A stretch of 64,000 bases of DNA from Clostridium sp. DL-VIII (GTDB taxonomy: Bacteria > Bacillota > Clostridia > Clostridiales > Clostridiaceae). The translations under genes and the position numbers were made by a program. The notes beneath the pieces are model-generated. The model searched no databases. It was not told the DNA's origin and saw nothing but the letters and a program-made list of their open reading frames with translations. Location of the stretch: NCBI RefSeq assembly GCF_000230835.1, contig NZ_CM001240.1, positions 6,413,358 to 6,477,357 of the forward strand, given 5' to 3'. Shown here piece after piece: positions 35,596-45,895 of the stretch; the first letter of the stretch is position 1; each line of letters begins with the position of its first letter.

Positions 35596-37623
35596 TTACC
35601 AAATTCCGACCCTATCTTCTGGCTTTATATACATGCCATCTTTCTCTGTAATTCCATAGGTATCATAGAATTTTTGGAATTGGGCTAATACCGCATTTAC
35701 TCTGACCTTATTAGGGGAATGAACATCCACCTTTAATGCATATTCTGCATATTCCTTGGTTGTTATTTGACGCCAAGTAACAGCATAACTTTGAAAAAAT
35801 GTTTTATAATCAGGCTTGTCCATTCCAGCTAATATATCTAATAAACAAGATGCTCCTCCAATATCTGCAATATTTTCCCCAGCAGTAATGTTCCCATCAA
35901 GCATCTCACCTGGTAGTGCTTCAATTTGACTATAAAAATTCACTACCTTTTGAGTTCTTTTAGTGAATTCCTTATAATCTTCATCAGTCCACCAATTCTT
36001 CAGATTTCCATCTGCATCATATTGAGCTCCAGTATTATCAAAAGCATGACTTATCTCATGTCCTATAATTACACCAATTCCACCTAGGTTTGTTTCTTTA
36101 GATGCATTCGGATCATAAAAATGACCTTGAATTATTCCACCTGGTATAATAATTGCATTTTCTGTCGGTCCATAAAACGCATTAACTGTTTGAGGCTTGA
36201 AATCATCATTCTTATCCACTGGTTGATTTATCTTATTAAATTTCTCATCCTGTGCAGAAATCCTTAGTGATATTGCATTATCAAAAAGCGAACCGCCTTC
36301 TTCATAAGATTTAATATCTACCTTTGAATAATCAACCCACTTATCTGGGTATCCTATTCTTATATTTAATTTGTCCAGTTTATCAATTGCATTCTTTTTG
36401 GTTGCTTCACTCATCCAATCAAGATTATTTATTCGCTTCTTATAAACATCTACTACTTCTTTAACCATGCTTTCTACATCTTCTTTGGTCTTTTGTGAAA
36501 CATATCTTTCTGCATAAATCTTTCCTATAGCCATGCCCATCATAGAGTTTACATTGCTGACAGCGTCATCTTCTTTTGGCGTAGCTCCACTTATTCCAAG
36601 CAGCTCATTGGCATACTCTTTATTTGCATTCTCAAAATCTTCACTTAAATAATCTGAAGCATTAACCAAATTTACAATTTCCATATAATTTTTTATAAGA
36701 GGTAGATTTTCCTGAGTATACATATCATTAAATGCCTTTAACCATTTTGGATCCTCTAAAATTATTTTATTGGCTTTATCTACTCCTAAATCTTTCATAA
36801 CAACAGGTAAATTTAAATTTGGTGCCAAATTATTCAATTCACTTAATGTATATTCATTATAAATAGTGTCAATTAAGTTTGTACTTGCAGCCTTTTCTTG
36901 TCTTCCCATAATATTTTCAGCTATCATTCCTTCAAACTTAAACATGTTATCAACTTTTGTTTTTGCTTCTTCCTGCGAATATCCACTGAGCACTAAAAGT
37001 TTATTATAATAGTCTTCTGTGAGTTTCTTGGTTTTAGCTATAATCTCAGTAGGCTTAGTGTATTCATCAGAATCTCCTAAACTAAGCACTGTAGAATCTA
37101 TATATAATATATTAGTTGAAACATTCTTGATGTCTCTCTCTACGGAAAACTGTATTGTTGAATTCATTATTTTCTTATCACTCCACATTTTTGTGATATC
37201 ATCAATTGTTTGTGCTGCTTTAATCTCATCTAAGATATCTTTAACAGGCTTTATACCTTCTGTATTTCTTGCTCCCACATTCAGAGTATTATTATATAAA
37301 TTTATTATTTTCTTTTCATCGCTATTTTCACCATACTGGCTTTTATTAGCAATCAGCCCATTTATTATGTCCTTTATTTGATTTTCCACCTTATCATTAA
37401 CATCCTCAAAAGTAGATTCAGTTGATTTACCTTGTTCAATCTTTGCAGAATTAAGCCAATTGTTGTTTATTGCATCATAAAAATCATCTTGCAGCCTAAT
37501 CTCCTGATTTTTGCTCCCAGTACTTGTTTCATCTGCAAATGCAACAGTATATGAAGATAAGGACATGATTAGCGTGAATATTGCCATACTTGCTGCTACT
37601 CTTAATTTCTTTATTTTTTTCAT
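35596..37623 (-). CDS. Secreted M13-family zinc metallopeptidase (PepO/neprilysin-like)
   Basis: A 675-aa zinc endopeptidase with a signal peptide (MKKIKKLRVAASMAIFTLIM, cleaved about AFA-DE). The start has AGGAG 7-8 nt upstream; the in-frame start 14 codons earlier falls in the inverted repeat. Catalytic HEISH lies near residue 522 and ENIAD, which supplies the third zinc ligand, near 584. The family hydrolyses oligopeptides outside the cell, which fits the neighbouring peptide importer. No anchoring motif is visible, so it is either released or loosely wall-bound. Confidence 0.92.
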   Translation of the reverse strand: MKKIKKLRVAASMAIFTLIMSLSSYTVAFADETSTGSKNQEIRLQDDFYDAINNNWLNSAKIEQGKSTESTFEDVNDKVENQIKDIINGLIANKSQYGENSDEKKIINLYNNTLNVGARNTEGIKPVKDILDEIKAAQTIDDITKMWSDKKIMNSTIQFSVERDIKNVSTNILYIDSTVLSLGDSDEYTKPTEIIAKTKKLTEDYYNKLLVLSGYSQEEAKTKVDNMFKFEGMIAENIMGRQEKAASTNLIDTIYNEYTLSELNNLAPNLNLPVVMKDLGVDKANKIILEDPKWLKAFNDMYTQENLPLIKNYMEIVNLVNASDYLSEDFENANKEYANELLGISGATPKEDDAVSNVNSMMGMAIGKIYAERYVSQKTKEDVESMVKEVVDVYKKRINNLDWMSEATKKNAIDKLDKLNIRIGYPDKWVDYSKVDIKSYEEGGSLFDNAISLRISAQDEKFNKINQPVDKNDDFKPQTVNAFYGPTENAIIIPGGIIQGHFYDPNASKETNLGGIGVIIGHEISHAFDNTGAQYDADGNLKNWWTDEDYKEFTKRTQKVVNFYSQIEALPGEMLDGNITAGENIADIGGASCLLDILAGMDKPDYKTFFQSYAVTWRQITTKEYAEYALKVDVHSPNKVRVNAVLAQFQKFYDTYGITEKDGMYIKPEDRVGIW

Positions 37624-37648
37624 GGTTAAACTCCTTCCAGCATAGACC

Positions 37649-37802
37649 TTAATAGTTAGGCACACGAAAGAATATTATTTTTTATTGTACCTGATCTATC
37701 TATGTATCCACCAAGTGAAGAACTTCACTTAATACTTATATCTCCACCTTATAGTTATGCGGCTTTGCTTAAAGCTTTTCTGCTTATTAACCTAACTATT
37801 AA
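37649..37802. repeat. 12-bp perfect inverted repeat enclosing 130 bp
   Basis: TTAATAGTTAGG (37649-37660) and CCTAACTATTAA (37791-37802) bracket the leader of the M13 gene. Inside, on the minus strand, are GTGAAGTTCTTCAC (hairpin) and GCAAAGCCGC. This may be a long-range P1 stem of a structured leader or the ends of a MITE; no target duplication is seen. Confidence 0.45.
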
Positions 37803-37818
37803 AATTCTTCACACTATT

Positions 37819-39177
37819 TTAATAATTTGGCTTGTCCAAATAGATATAACCATATAAATAATCAGTTTCATATAAATCCCTGTATCTAAAAGTTACTCCA
37901 TTCCATGTAGATTCTGATATATAAACTTTTCCATTATCAATTTTTTCTACTACAGCTACATGTCCACTTCCCCCAGAGTTTGGCAGACCAGACTTCCATA
38001 CTGCAATAGCTCCAACTCTAGGCTCTGAGCCGTATTGATATTTTCCACTATTTTTATTTGCATTCCACCATTCGTAAGCATTTCCTATAAGTCCGGCATC
38101 TGTAGGCTTAGTTCCTGTGATTTCCCAAGCACGTCCCCATGCATACCATGTACAATTTCCCTTAATTTGACTTCCTCCACTATAAAATGGTGGCGATAAT
38201 TTTACTTTATAAAAAATATTATCATCAGAATAATAATACTTACTATTTAAGCTCGGTTCTGTGGTTCTTATTCCACCTAAAGAAACCTCTTTTACATTTT
38301 TATCATTATTATTACCATCACTTTTGTTATTATTATCATCACTTTTGTTATCGTCGTTACTTTTATTATCGTTACCATTACTAGCATCTGAAGGATTTAC
38401 GTTAGAACTTCCACTAGAATCTCCATTAGGACTTGTACTATTAGATGTTGTAGAATTATCGTTTTCCTTAAAGCTAATCCAATCAGAGCTAACCCAACCC
38501 TTTCGTCCGTTTAACATTAAAGGATAAAAACCGCCTTTAGCATCATCTATAATACTAACTTGCATACCTTTTGCCAGTTTTCCTATAATATCTGATGAAG
38601 TCGTTGCTTCTGCACGGACATTTAGTGAATCACTATTAGTCGTAACATAAGCTATACGTGGCTTAGCCCCACTCGTACTATCTTGAGCTACTGGTGGTGC
38701 ACTTTGATTTTCTTTATCTGAATTTTCATCCTTTATTAATTGCCCATTATCCGAAAAATTATATACGATTCCATCAATATTAAGAGATCCTGTTACCATT
38801 TCCCCGCTTGACTCCATAAAATACCGGTTACCATTGTCATTAATCCATCCAGTACTCATTTTCCCATCAGCGTCAAAGTGATACCACTTTCCAGAAATAT
38901 TCTTCCATCCTGTATTCATAGCTCCATCATTTGATAAGCTATACCAATTTTGGCTGTACTTAATCCAGCCTGTAAGCATTATTCCGTTTTCATCAAAATA
39001 ATACCACTTATTATCTATGTTCTTCCATCCAGTGGCCTTGATACCGTCTTCCGTCCAATTCCAGCTATTATTTGAATTACTAATCCATTTTGCTGATGCC
39101 GGCATATAATTTAAACTTGAAACTATCAGTGTTGTCATTCCAACGGCTATTATTTTTCTCAAAAGTTCTCGTTTCAC
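37819..39177 (-). CDS. Cell-wall hydrolase with choline-binding repeats, SH3b and CHAP domains
   Basis: A 452-aa secreted protein: signal peptide (to about SAK, residue 29), five or so cell-wall-binding repeats (residues 30-150), an SH3b domain (about 175-240; LNVRAEATTSSDIIGKL), a low-complexity Asn/Ser/Asp linker (about 240-298), and a C-terminal CHAP amidase/endopeptidase domain. Catalytic Cys is in KGNCTWYAWGRA and His in GSGHVAVVEKI. It probably cuts peptidoglycan stem peptides during growth, separation or lysis. The linker is built from repeated DDNNKSDGNN-like codons. Confidence 0.9.
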   Translation of the reverse strand: MKRELLRKIIAVGMTTLIVSSLNYMPASAKWISNSNNSWNWTEDGIKATGWKNIDNKWYYFDENGIMLTGWIKYSQNWYSLSNDGAMNTGWKNISGKWYHFDADGKMSTGWINDNGNRYFMESSGEMVTGSLNIDGIVYNFSDNGQLIKDENSDKENQSAPPVAQDSTSGAKPRIAYVTTNSDSLNVRAEATTSSDIIGKLAKGMQVSIIDDAKGGFYPLMLNGRKGWVSSDWISFKENDNSTTSNSTSPNGDSSGSSNVNPSDASNGNDNKSNDDNKSDDNNNKSDGNNNDKNVKEVSLGGIRTTEPSLNSKYYYSDDNIFYKVKLSPPFYSGGSQIKGNCTWYAWGRAWEITGTKPTDAGLIGNAYEWWNANKNSGKYQYGSEPRVGAIAVWKSGLPNSGGSGHVAVVEKIDNGKVYISESTWNGVTFRYRDLYETDYLYGYIYLDKPNY

Positions 39178-39402
39178 TCGCTGCTACCCCTCTTTATAAA
39201 TTAATTTTACAACTTATTAATCTTATGTAATATAATGTTTCATCCATTAATTTATCAACAATTTCCCAGTTTAAGGCTGTAAAAACAAATTAATCCCATA
39301 CATTAAATATTACGGCATATAAGAAAAAATAACAAGTGAAAGATATAATAGTAATATACCGTTACTACGTAGCGCGTAAATCTTTTTTTGGAACAATAAC
39401 AA

Positions 39403-39448
39403 AAACCTGTCAAGTGCTTATGAATGTTTTTTATAATCACTTAACAGG
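39403..39448 (-). terminator. Terminator after bofA
   Basis: ACCTGTCAAGTG pairs with CACTTAACAGGT; the leftward strand then has TTTTTG. It ends the recR-distal transcript. Confidence 0.7.
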
Positions 39449-39519
39449 TAATTTTATATTTATAATTATTAAATTTTGAAACACCCTAATTTCCTCTAAT
39501 ACAAATTCCCCAGACTTAA

Positions 39520-39789
39520 TCACAAAAATAATCCTATTATAATTAAGACAATAACACCAGGAACTCCAAAAAATCCTGCAATTAATGCCGTAATTGGATT
39601 GATTGCTAATGAAAAATTAGTATTTATTCCCACTAAACTAAGATTGGCAATTATAAAATTTGCTATATATAATATAACAACACCTATTACTCCATTTATA
39701 ATTATTTTTATTGGCCATTTTAGGAGTTTTAATACAAAAAATAATACAATTATTCCTACCAATCCATAAATTAAATATTGTACCTCCAT
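39520..39789 (-). CDS. bofA: BofA-family pro-sigma-K processing inhibitor
   Basis: An 89-aa membrane protein with three hydrophobic segments and the family C-terminus NPITALIAGFFGVPGVIVLIII. In Bacillus, BofA holds the SpoIVFB protease inactive until sigma-K is needed in the mother cell; in clostridia its role is less clear. It closes the conserved recR-DUF2508-bofA order, 21 bp after DUF2508, and marks the host as a spore former. Confidence 0.85.
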   Translation of the reverse strand: MEVQYLIYGLVGIIVLFFVLKLLKWPIKIIINGVIGVVILYIANFIIANLSLVGINTNFSLAINPITALIAGFFGVPGVIVLIIIGLFL

Positions 39790-39810
39790 TTTTAACGCTC
39801 CCCATTTTCT

Positions 39811-40086
39811 TTACTCAGCTATCTGTGCATTATTTCCTGCTACATAATTATTCCCCACTCTTATTCCTCTTTCTCTTGCTAATGATAACAGATAATCATA
39901 TCTCTTTCTCGCAACATTTTCTGAATAAATTGCTACTTCTATCAATTTATCATCGTTAACATTATTAAACATGCTGCGTGCAACATCTATTTCCATCTTT
40001 GCAATTTCCATATCTTCTATCAATTTGGTATACATATCAGAATCATCAGCCTTGTTCATCAGGTATTCTACAATATTTTTTTTCAT
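39811..40086 (-). CDS. DUF2508 (YaaL-like) protein
   Basis: A 91-aa soluble helical protein of the DUF2508/YaaL family, recognised by its length, the YDYLLSLARERG segment and its fixed place between recR and bofA in Firmicutes. It is co-transcribed with bofA. The function is not established. Confidence 0.75.
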   Translation of the reverse strand: MKKNIVEYLMNKADDSDMYTKLIEDMEIAKMEIDVARSMFNNVNDDKLIEVAIYSENVARKRYDYLLSLARERGIRVGNNYVAGNNAQIAE

Positions 40087-40278
40087 GTAAATCCCTCCAA
40101 AAACTTCTTATTACCATTCTATCCATTTGTTGGTAAAAATATACATGATATAAATTTATATTTTTGCTTAATTTTGTAACATTTTTTTAATTATTTTGTA
40201 TATTATAAGGTATAAGAAGCTTTTCACTCATGTCAGACAAAAACTTCTAACTCCCATCTATGTAACACTTTTTTTCTT

Positions 40279-40303
40279 AGGAACCTAATTTTTTTAGGTT
40301 CCT
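40279..40303 (-). terminator. Terminator of recR
   Basis: AGGAACCTAA and TTAGGTTCCT form a perfect stem directly after recR; the leftward strand continues AAGAAAAAAA, so the T-run is poor and some readthrough into DUF2508 is likely. Confidence 0.6.
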
Positions 40304-40309
40304 CTATTT

Positions 40310-40909
40310 TTATAACTCTTTTCTTCCCTCTAATGCTTTGGACAATGTAACTTCATCTGCATAATCCAAATCTCCGCCTACAGGTATTCCTGCCGCAATT
40401 CTAGTTACTTTAACATCTAAAGGCTTAAGTATTTTAGAGATATACATAGCAGTCGCTTCGCCTTCTATATTAGGATTAGTTGCGAGTATTACTTCCTTTA
40501 CATCTTCATTCATTCTTGCAACCAGTTCTCTAATTTTTATATCTTGTGGTCCTCTGCCTTGCATTGGAGATATGTTTCCATGTAATACATGATATACCCC
40601 ATTATATTCCTTGACTTTCTCCATGGTCATAATATCCTTAGGCTGCTCTACAACACATATAGTTCCCTTATCCCTGTTTGGATTTTCACATAATGGGCAT
40701 GGATCCTTATCTGTGAAGTTTCCGCACACAGAGCAATACTTAATTGTTCCTCTTGCTTGAACTAGAGCATTTGCAAATTCTTTTACTTCATCATCTGGAA
40801 GATTTAAAATATGTAATGTCAATCTCTGGGCTGTTTTTTGCCCTATGCTTGGTAACTTTGCGAATTCCTCTATTAATTTTTCTATGGCTACTGGATAAAA
40901 TTCCATCAT
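40310..40909 (-). CDS. recR: Recombination mediator RecR
   Basis: A 199-aa RecR, which with RecO and RecF loads RecA at single-strand gaps. It has an N-terminal HhH ([16 protein letters not shown]), a four-Cys zinc finger ([16 protein letters not shown]), a Toprim domain ([16 protein letters not shown]) and a C-terminal Walker-like stretch. Two adjacent ATGs are possible; the second (40906) gives the usual [11 protein letters not shown] start. It is part of the dnaX-ybaB-recR group. Confidence 0.96.
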   Translation of the reverse strand: MMEFYPVAIEKLIEEFAKLPSIGQKTAQRLTLHILNLPDDEVKEFANALVQARGTIKYCSVCGNFTDKDPCPLCENPNRDKGTICVVEQPKDIMTMEKVKEYNGVYHVLHGNISPMQGRGPQDIKIRELVARMNEDVKEVILATNPNIEGEATAMYISKILKPLDVKVTRIAAGIPVGGDLDYADEVTLSKALEGRKEL

Positions 40910-40980
40910 TATTAACCTTCCCCTTTTTCTTTATATTTGAACATAATTTATACGCATTTATTAAGAATAAAATAACTACG

Positions 40981-41022
40981 CAATACTTCAATTGACAATT
41001 AACAATTGATAATGCACAATTT
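40981..41022. repeat. Dispersed ACAATTGACAATT-type repeat
   Basis: TCAATTGACAATTAACAATTG belongs to a degenerate AT-rich family also seen near 41642, 41831, 46463 and 49168, always in intergenic DNA. It has no coding potential. Confidence 0.5.
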
Positions 41023-41183
41023 CATATAAAATTCTCTTCTGGAATTTTTAAAATTTCATTTTTTAAAGCTGCACGCCTTTCTTCTTTCTTCATTGTTAAT
41101 TATATACTGTTCATTTTCAATTCATTCTTCTTTAAATTTAGATTTAATAATGATTAAATCTCCAGAAAATTGCATATTTAAAA

Positions 41184-41223
41184 AGCATACAGTACTGTAG
41201 ATTATCCAACAATTCTGTATGCT
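41184..41223 (-). terminator. Terminator of ybaB
   Basis: AGCATACAG and CTGTATGCT form the stem and the leftward strand continues TTTTT. It lies 24 bp past the ybaB stop. Confidence 0.75.
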
Positions 41224-41246
41224 AACTATCTTAATACTTAAAATTC

Positions 41247-41588
41247 TTAGAATAATCCACCTGGCATTCCGCCTGTTAGTTTACCCATTTTACTTGAAGT
41301 TTCTTCTTCTGCTTTTCTTAATGCTTCGTTAACTGCACTCATTATTAAGTCTTCAATCATTTCAACATCATCTGGATCTACAACTTCTGGCTTTATATTA
41401 ATTGCTGTAACTTCTTTCTTACCAGTTACTTTTACTACTACAGCTCCACCGCCTACTGATGCCTCAAACTCTTTTGTTTCAAGCTCTTTTTGCATATCTT
41501 CCATTTGCTTTTGAAGCTTTTGTGCCTGCTTCATAAGATTGTTCATGTTTCCGCCTCCAAAGCCTCCTGGAAATCCTCCTTTTGCCAT
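41247..41588 (-). CDS. YbaB/EbfC nucleoid-associated protein
   Basis: A 113-aa YbaB/EbfC-family DNA-binding protein, a homodimeric tweezer-like protein that coats the nucleoid. Family features: Gly/Phe/Met-rich N-terminus ([26 protein letters not shown]), central [21 protein letters not shown] and a Gly-Met-rich tail. It lies downstream of dnaX, as in most Firmicutes. The start follows a GGAGG site. Confidence 0.93.
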   Translation of the reverse strand: MAKGGFPGGFGGGNMNNLMKQAQKLQKQMEDMQKELETKEFEASVGGGAVVVKVTGKKEVTAINIKPEVVDPDDVEMIEDLIMSAVNEALRKAEEETSSKMGKLTGGMPGGLF

Positions 41589-41872
41589 AAAAAATCCTCC
41601 TCTTTCTTGAATCTCATTTTTTTATTATAAAACAACTTTACGCAATTGACAATGTACACTGTACAATTAACAATTATTGAGGCAACTCCTCAGAAATTTT
41701 TTTATATAAATTTTATTATCATACTGTTAATTTAAATTATGAGTCTTTACTTATAAATTTAAATGTAATAGCAATTTATGATTTAAATTTATATAAATAT
41801 ATCTTTCAAAGTCTGTAAGGCTTTACTCCTCAATTATTAACTGTCAATCGTACATTGTTAATTAGCTTCATA

Positions 41873-43522
41873 TCAATCGTCATATACCTCAAATGGTATT
41901 CCATCTATTGTTTCTTTTAATAGCTCTTCTTTTCCCTTAGTATCACTTTCCTGTTTAACTATATAGTCTACTATTACTTTTTCCTTTAATGTTTCAGAAA
42001 ATACAGTATTTACAACTTCTCTATATTCTGGTTTTTGCAATCTTTCTCTATTAAAAGCATACATTGCATCATATTCTAATGTAACTATTCCCTTATTAAA
42101 GCTGTATGGTTTAGCTGTAACAATTGATGCATAAATAATCATTGCTCTTTTGGCTTTAAATTGCTCTAATATTTCGGTCCAAGCTCTTCCAACATCGTCA
42201 ATTGTGAGCGTCGAATTAGGATTTACTGCAAGGTTCTCTTGCATGCTGCCAGAATTAGATTTTTGCATGCCTTTTTTAATAATATTTCTGTCACTTGCAG
42301 CTGTTCCCGTATTAGTATGTGCATTTTTTGAACCATCATTACTTTTTTCTCCTTGAATTACTTGTATATTTCCGTTTTTCAAGGACTCCTCAAGTTGATT
42401 TATTCTTGATAATATAACTTCACTTGAAGTATCATACTCTATTTTGCACATTTTTATAATAGCAAGCTCTAAATATAATCTACTCTGCTTGCTTGCCTTC
42501 GAATTTGCCTCCGCATCTTGAAGTATTCTTATAGCTCTCATTATTTCTTCTACTCTGATTTTTCTGCCTTGTTCTTTTACCATTTGAATATTTTCAAGAG
42601 ACATATCCAGCACTTCTTCTGGATTATTTGTAACCTTGACCATTAGTAAATTTCTAAAGTGAGCTATCAGATCTTTAATAAACAGCTGCATATCCTTACC
42701 AGAATACACAAGCTTATCTATTATAACCATTGCCTTTTCAACACTTCTATCTATGACAGCGTCAGTTATGTTAAATAAGTGTTCATTAGTTACAAGCCCT
42801 AATATGCTTACAAGATCTTCATATTTTATTTCATTTTCTCCCATAGCAATTGCCTGATCTAATATGCTTAATGCGTCTCTCATTGCACCATCACAAACTC
42901 TTGAAATTAAGTCTAAGCTCTTTTGTTCATAATTTATACTCTGAGCGTCAACAATCTTCTTAAGTCTATCAGAAATATCCTTCTGCTTTATTCTCTTAAA
43001 ATCAAATCTTTGACATCTCGATAAAATTGTTATAGGTAGCTTTTGAGGATCTGTAGTTGCTAGTATAAATATTACATTTTTAGGCGGCTCTTCTAGGGTC
43101 TTTAAAAATGCATTAACAGCTCCAACAGATAACATATGAACCTCATCCATTATATATATCTTGTACTTAGCTTCTTGTGGTGGATATTTAGTATCATCTA
43201 TAATGTCTCTGATCTTATCAATACCATTGTTAGAAGCTGCATCTAGTTCTGTCACATCAATTGCTAAACCTTGATTTATCTTTTTGCACATCTCACACTC
43301 ATTACATGGCTCACCATCTTGTAAATCTAGGCAATTTAACGCTTTTGCCATTACCTTTGCAGTGGAAGTCTTTCCGGTCCCCCTTGTTCCACAAAAAAGA
43401 TATGCATGGGCAATTCTGTCATTTAAAATTTCATTCTTTAAAGTCGTAGTTATATGTTCCTGCCCTACAACATCTTCAAAGTTTTTGGGTCTCCACTCTC
43501 TGTATAGTGCCGTATAACCCAT
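41873..43522 (-). CDS. dnaX: DNA polymerase III gamma/tau subunit
   Basis: A 549-aa clamp-loader ATPase subunit. Walker A GTRGTGKTS (about residues 45-53), the zinc module (C64, C73, C76-C79 region, CNECEMC), Walker B YIMDEVHML (residues about 124-132) and sensor 1 (ILATTDPQKLPITILSRCQ) with SRC are present. The C-terminal tau-like part (about 380-549) follows a low-complexity linker. No slippery A-run for a gamma frameshift was noticed. It leads the dnaX-ybaB-recR cluster. Confidence 0.96.
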   Translation of the reverse strand: MGYTALYREWRPKNFEDVVGQEHITTTLKNEILNDRIAHAYLFCGTRGTGKTSTAKVMAKALNCLDLQDGEPCNECEMCKKINQGLAIDVTELDAASNNGIDKIRDIIDDTKYPPQEAKYKIYIMDEVHMLSVGAVNAFLKTLEEPPKNVIFILATTDPQKLPITILSRCQRFDFKRIKQKDISDRLKKIVDAQSINYEQKSLDLISRVCDGAMRDALSILDQAIAMGENEIKYEDLVSILGLVTNEHLFNITDAVIDRSVEKAMVIIDKLVYSGKDMQLFIKDLIAHFRNLLMVKVTNNPEEVLDMSLENIQMVKEQGRKIRVEEIMRAIRILQDAEANSKASKQSRLYLELAIIKMCKIEYDTSSEVILSRINQLEESLKNGNIQVIQGEKSNDGSKNAHTNTGTAASDRNIIKKGMQKSNSGSMQENLAVNPNSTLTIDDVGRAWTEILEQFKAKRAMIIYASIVTAKPYSFNKGIVTLEYDAMYAFNRERLQKPEYREVVNTVFSETLKEKVIVDYIVKQESDTKGKEELLKETIDGIPFEVYDD

Positions 43523-43813
43523 GGGCTACCACCTCGCTATTTTCAAATATAAACTTATTATACACCACATTTGATGCAGTTGAAAGTTATGAGTTAAGAG
43601 TTATGAATTATTGTTAAACTCTCCATTATTTATTTCCAAAAATATATTTCAAGAAAAGCCTAAGGGCTTTTTTCATCTTAACTCCTAATTCTTAATATTT
43701 AACTGATTTTCCTATCTGCCTAGAGATACTATCTTTATTTAAAAATAGCAACTATTTCTTACACAATTGTATTCCTGTATAATATGCTAAAGCAAATTAA
43801 GAACACTAAATAA
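43523..43813. other. Intergenic stretch upstream of dnaX
   Basis: It holds the dnaX leader and degenerate repeats (AGTTATGAGTTAAGAGTTATG near 43588). No gene is supported. Confidence 0.5.
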
Positions 43814-43853
43814 GAGGCCTAAATCCTACCTGTTTAGATAATTCTTAGGCCTC
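43814..43853 (-). terminator. Terminator of the LytTR-DUF3021 pair
   Basis: GAGGCCTAA pairs with TTAGGCCTC over a 22-nt loop, with T-rich flanks, downstream of DUF3021. Confidence 0.75.
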
Positions 43854-43930
43854 ACTCTTTTCATAAATATATTTTACATGTTTTCTGAATTTTTATTTAC
43901 GCCGTAAAATATTACAGAATTACTTTTAAT

Positions 43931-44365
43931 TTATTCATTTTTGTTCTTATAATCTTTAAGTTTTTCATTTATCTGTTTTGCTTGTGCCTTATCATTAATA
44001 TACATCATCACATATACAAATGCTTTTGCCCCTAAAATTGCAATTATATAGATGGCAATAAGACTTCTATTAACAAATCTATTCGTACTAAATAAATATA
44101 GCCATAATATAATCATTATATCTGCGAGAGCAGAGAAAATAGTAAAATTCATCAGTTGAAGCTTTTTTCGAAAATTATATTTATTAGTAAAAGCAAACTT
44201 GAAAAAACTATATACTGAAGCACCTATTATTATCTGCCAAAACATTGAAGTTATAATTGCATCCTTTGAACTAGCCTCAAAGAAAACTGCGCTCACGATT
44301 GTCAAAAATCCACAAGCTGCCAAGAACTCTTTAAAGAAATCTCCTAAATACTCATTAATTTTCAT
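43931..44365 (-). CDS. DUF3021 membrane protein
   Basis: A 144-aa protein with four hydrophobic segments and a charged tail (KAQAKQINEKLKDYKNKNE), matching the DUF3021 family. These membrane proteins are usually encoded directly after a LytTR-domain regulator, as here (13 bp after it), and are thought to modulate it. The membrane location is clear; the signal sensed is unknown. Confidence 0.8.
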   Translation of the reverse strand: MKINEYLGDFFKEFLAACGFLTIVSAVFFEASSKDAIITSMFWQIIIGASVYSFFKFAFTNKYNFRKKLQLMNFTIFSALADIMIILWLYLFSTNRFVNRSLIAIYIIAILGAKAFVYVMMYINDKAQAKQINEKLKDYKNKNE

Positions 44366-44378
44366 AATAATATCCTCC

Positions 44379-44816
44379 TTACAATCCTAATTTCTTCTTA
44401 AATACAGATACATATTGCCTTGAAATGAATACCTTTTCTCCATTTTGCAGTAAGGCCTCTAACTTTCCATAAAACACTGGACTCACAGATTCTATTTTGC
44501 CAATATTAAGAATAGTTGATTTTGATGCCCTAAAAAAACCTAAGTTCTCATATTGTGCTTCAATTTCATAGAGCTTTAGTTTAGATTCAAAAACTTTCTC
44601 TTTACAATAAATAAACACCTTATTATCTACTGACTCAAAATAAAATACATCCTTAGGATTAACAATATGCATCTTTAAATCTGTGAAGCCAATTAGCTTT
44701 TTAGGCGTCGACTTAATTGAATAAATAAGCTGCAGTAATGATTCGTCGGGCTCATTGCATTTTATTATTATTTCTGGTTCACTTCCAACAGGGATATTCT
44801 CAATGGTAATTTTCAT
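44379..44816 (-). CDS. Stand-alone LytTR-domain regulator
   Basis: A 145-aa protein with a short N-terminal domain (IENIPVGSEPEIIIKCNEPDESLLQLI) and a LytTR DNA-binding domain (about 55-145; FESVDNKVFIYCKEKVFESK, GFFRASKSTILNIGKIESV). It has no receiver domain. The ATG chosen has GGGAG 8 nt upstream; the GTG three codons earlier touches that site. With DUF3021 it forms a two-gene LytTR regulatory system, probably repressed through the membrane partner and autoregulated. Confidence 0.85.
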   Translation of the reverse strand: MKITIENIPVGSEPEIIIKCNEPDESLLQLIYSIKSTPKKLIGFTDLKMHIVNPKDVFYFESVDNKVFIYCKEKVFESKLKLYEIEAQYENLGFFRASKSTILNIGKIESVSPVFYGKLEALLQNGEKVFISRQYVSVFKKKLGL

Positions 44817-45051
44817 TATAACCACTCCCTTTCCTTTATATTTATAGTATATATTAGCAATTTACTGCATTCAACAGACTTTAGCTAAGCTGCAAATTAA
44901 TGACGGTAAGCTGTAATACTCAAAGGCCAGGTTACTCAATGTAGAATATATAGGATGACTTGTTAAACACATTAGGTTAAAATGTATAATGAATGGATTT
45001 GTTTTCGAATATTTTAAATTTCACGCAGGATAATAAGGAGGAATACATAGA

Positions 45052-45843
45052 ATGAGTTCATATGATGATAAATACTTATCTATTGCCAATGATATATTAG
45101 AAAATGGCTATTTTGACACTAATAGAACAGGCGTTAAAACCTATAAATTGCCACATCAGATCATGCAGTTTAATTTAGAAAAAGAATTTCCTATATTAAC
45201 AACAAAATTTGTAGCTTTCAAAACTGCTGTCAAGGAACTTTTATGGATTTTTAAAGACCAATCAAACGATGTGAAAGCCCTTCAGGCTCAAAACGTAAAG
45301 ATTTGGGATGAATGGATGATGGAAGACGGAACAATTGGAACTTCTTACGGCTGGGTAGTTAAAAAATTCAATCAAATGGATAAGCTTATTGATGCTTTAA
45401 AAAATAATCCGCAGGATAGAAGAATGATGATTAATTTATGGCAGATACCTTATTTAGATGGGGGTGCTTTATATCCTTGCTGTTTCCTTACAATGTGGGA
45501 TGTAACAGATGGTAAGCTTAACTGTATGCTTGTACAAAGAAGTGGAGACTGGGGACTTGGCGTTCCATTTAATACGTCACAATATGCTGTTTTAGTTCAC
45601 TTAGTAGCTCAAGTTACAGGTCTTAAGCCCGGATTATTCACTCATGTAATAAATAATGCTCATGTGTACGAAAATCAAGTCGAAGGAATAAAGCTTCAAT
45701 TAACAAGAAAAGGTCATGAATACGAAGCTCCTGAGCTTTGGATTAATCCAGAAATTAAAGATTTCTATGACTTTACGCCTGATGATATAAAACTTATAAA
45801 TTATAAACACCACGAAACAATAAAGATGGATGTTTCAGTATAG
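45052..45843 (+). CDS. thyA: Thymidylate synthase ThyA
   Basis: A 263-aa folate-dependent thymidylate synthase (dUMP to dTMP). The catalytic Cys is in [10 protein letters not shown], phosphate-binding RRMM and [12 protein letters not shown] segments are present, and the C-terminus [14 protein letters not shown] closely follows the Bacillus/phi3T-type ThyA. The start follows AAGGAGGA. It is paired with folA (52 bp downstream), which regenerates tetrahydrofolate from the dihydrofolate it produces. A TATAAT at 44985-44990 is a likely -10. Confidence 0.95.
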   Translation: MSSYDDKYLSIANDILENGYFDTNRTGVKTYKLPHQIMQFNLEKEFPILTTKFVAFKTAVKELLWIFKDQSNDVKALQAQNVKIWDEWMMEDGTIGTSYGWVVKKFNQMDKLIDALKNNPQDRRMMINLWQIPYLDGGALYPCCFLTMWDVTDGKLNCMLVQRSGDWGLGVPFNTSQYAVLVHLVAQVTGLKPGLFTHVINNAHVYENQVEGIKLQLTRKGHEYEAPELWINPEIKDFYDFTPDDIKLINYKHHETIKMDVSV

Positions 45844-45895
45844 TAAGGCACAATCAAAAATTTACTGCATGTTTTTCTAAGAGGAGGAATAATAA

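Noticed and set aside
37660..37790. Cyclic-di-GMP riboswitch in the M13 leader
   Set aside because: GCAAAGCC alone matches; the tetraloop and receptor pattern is not convincing.
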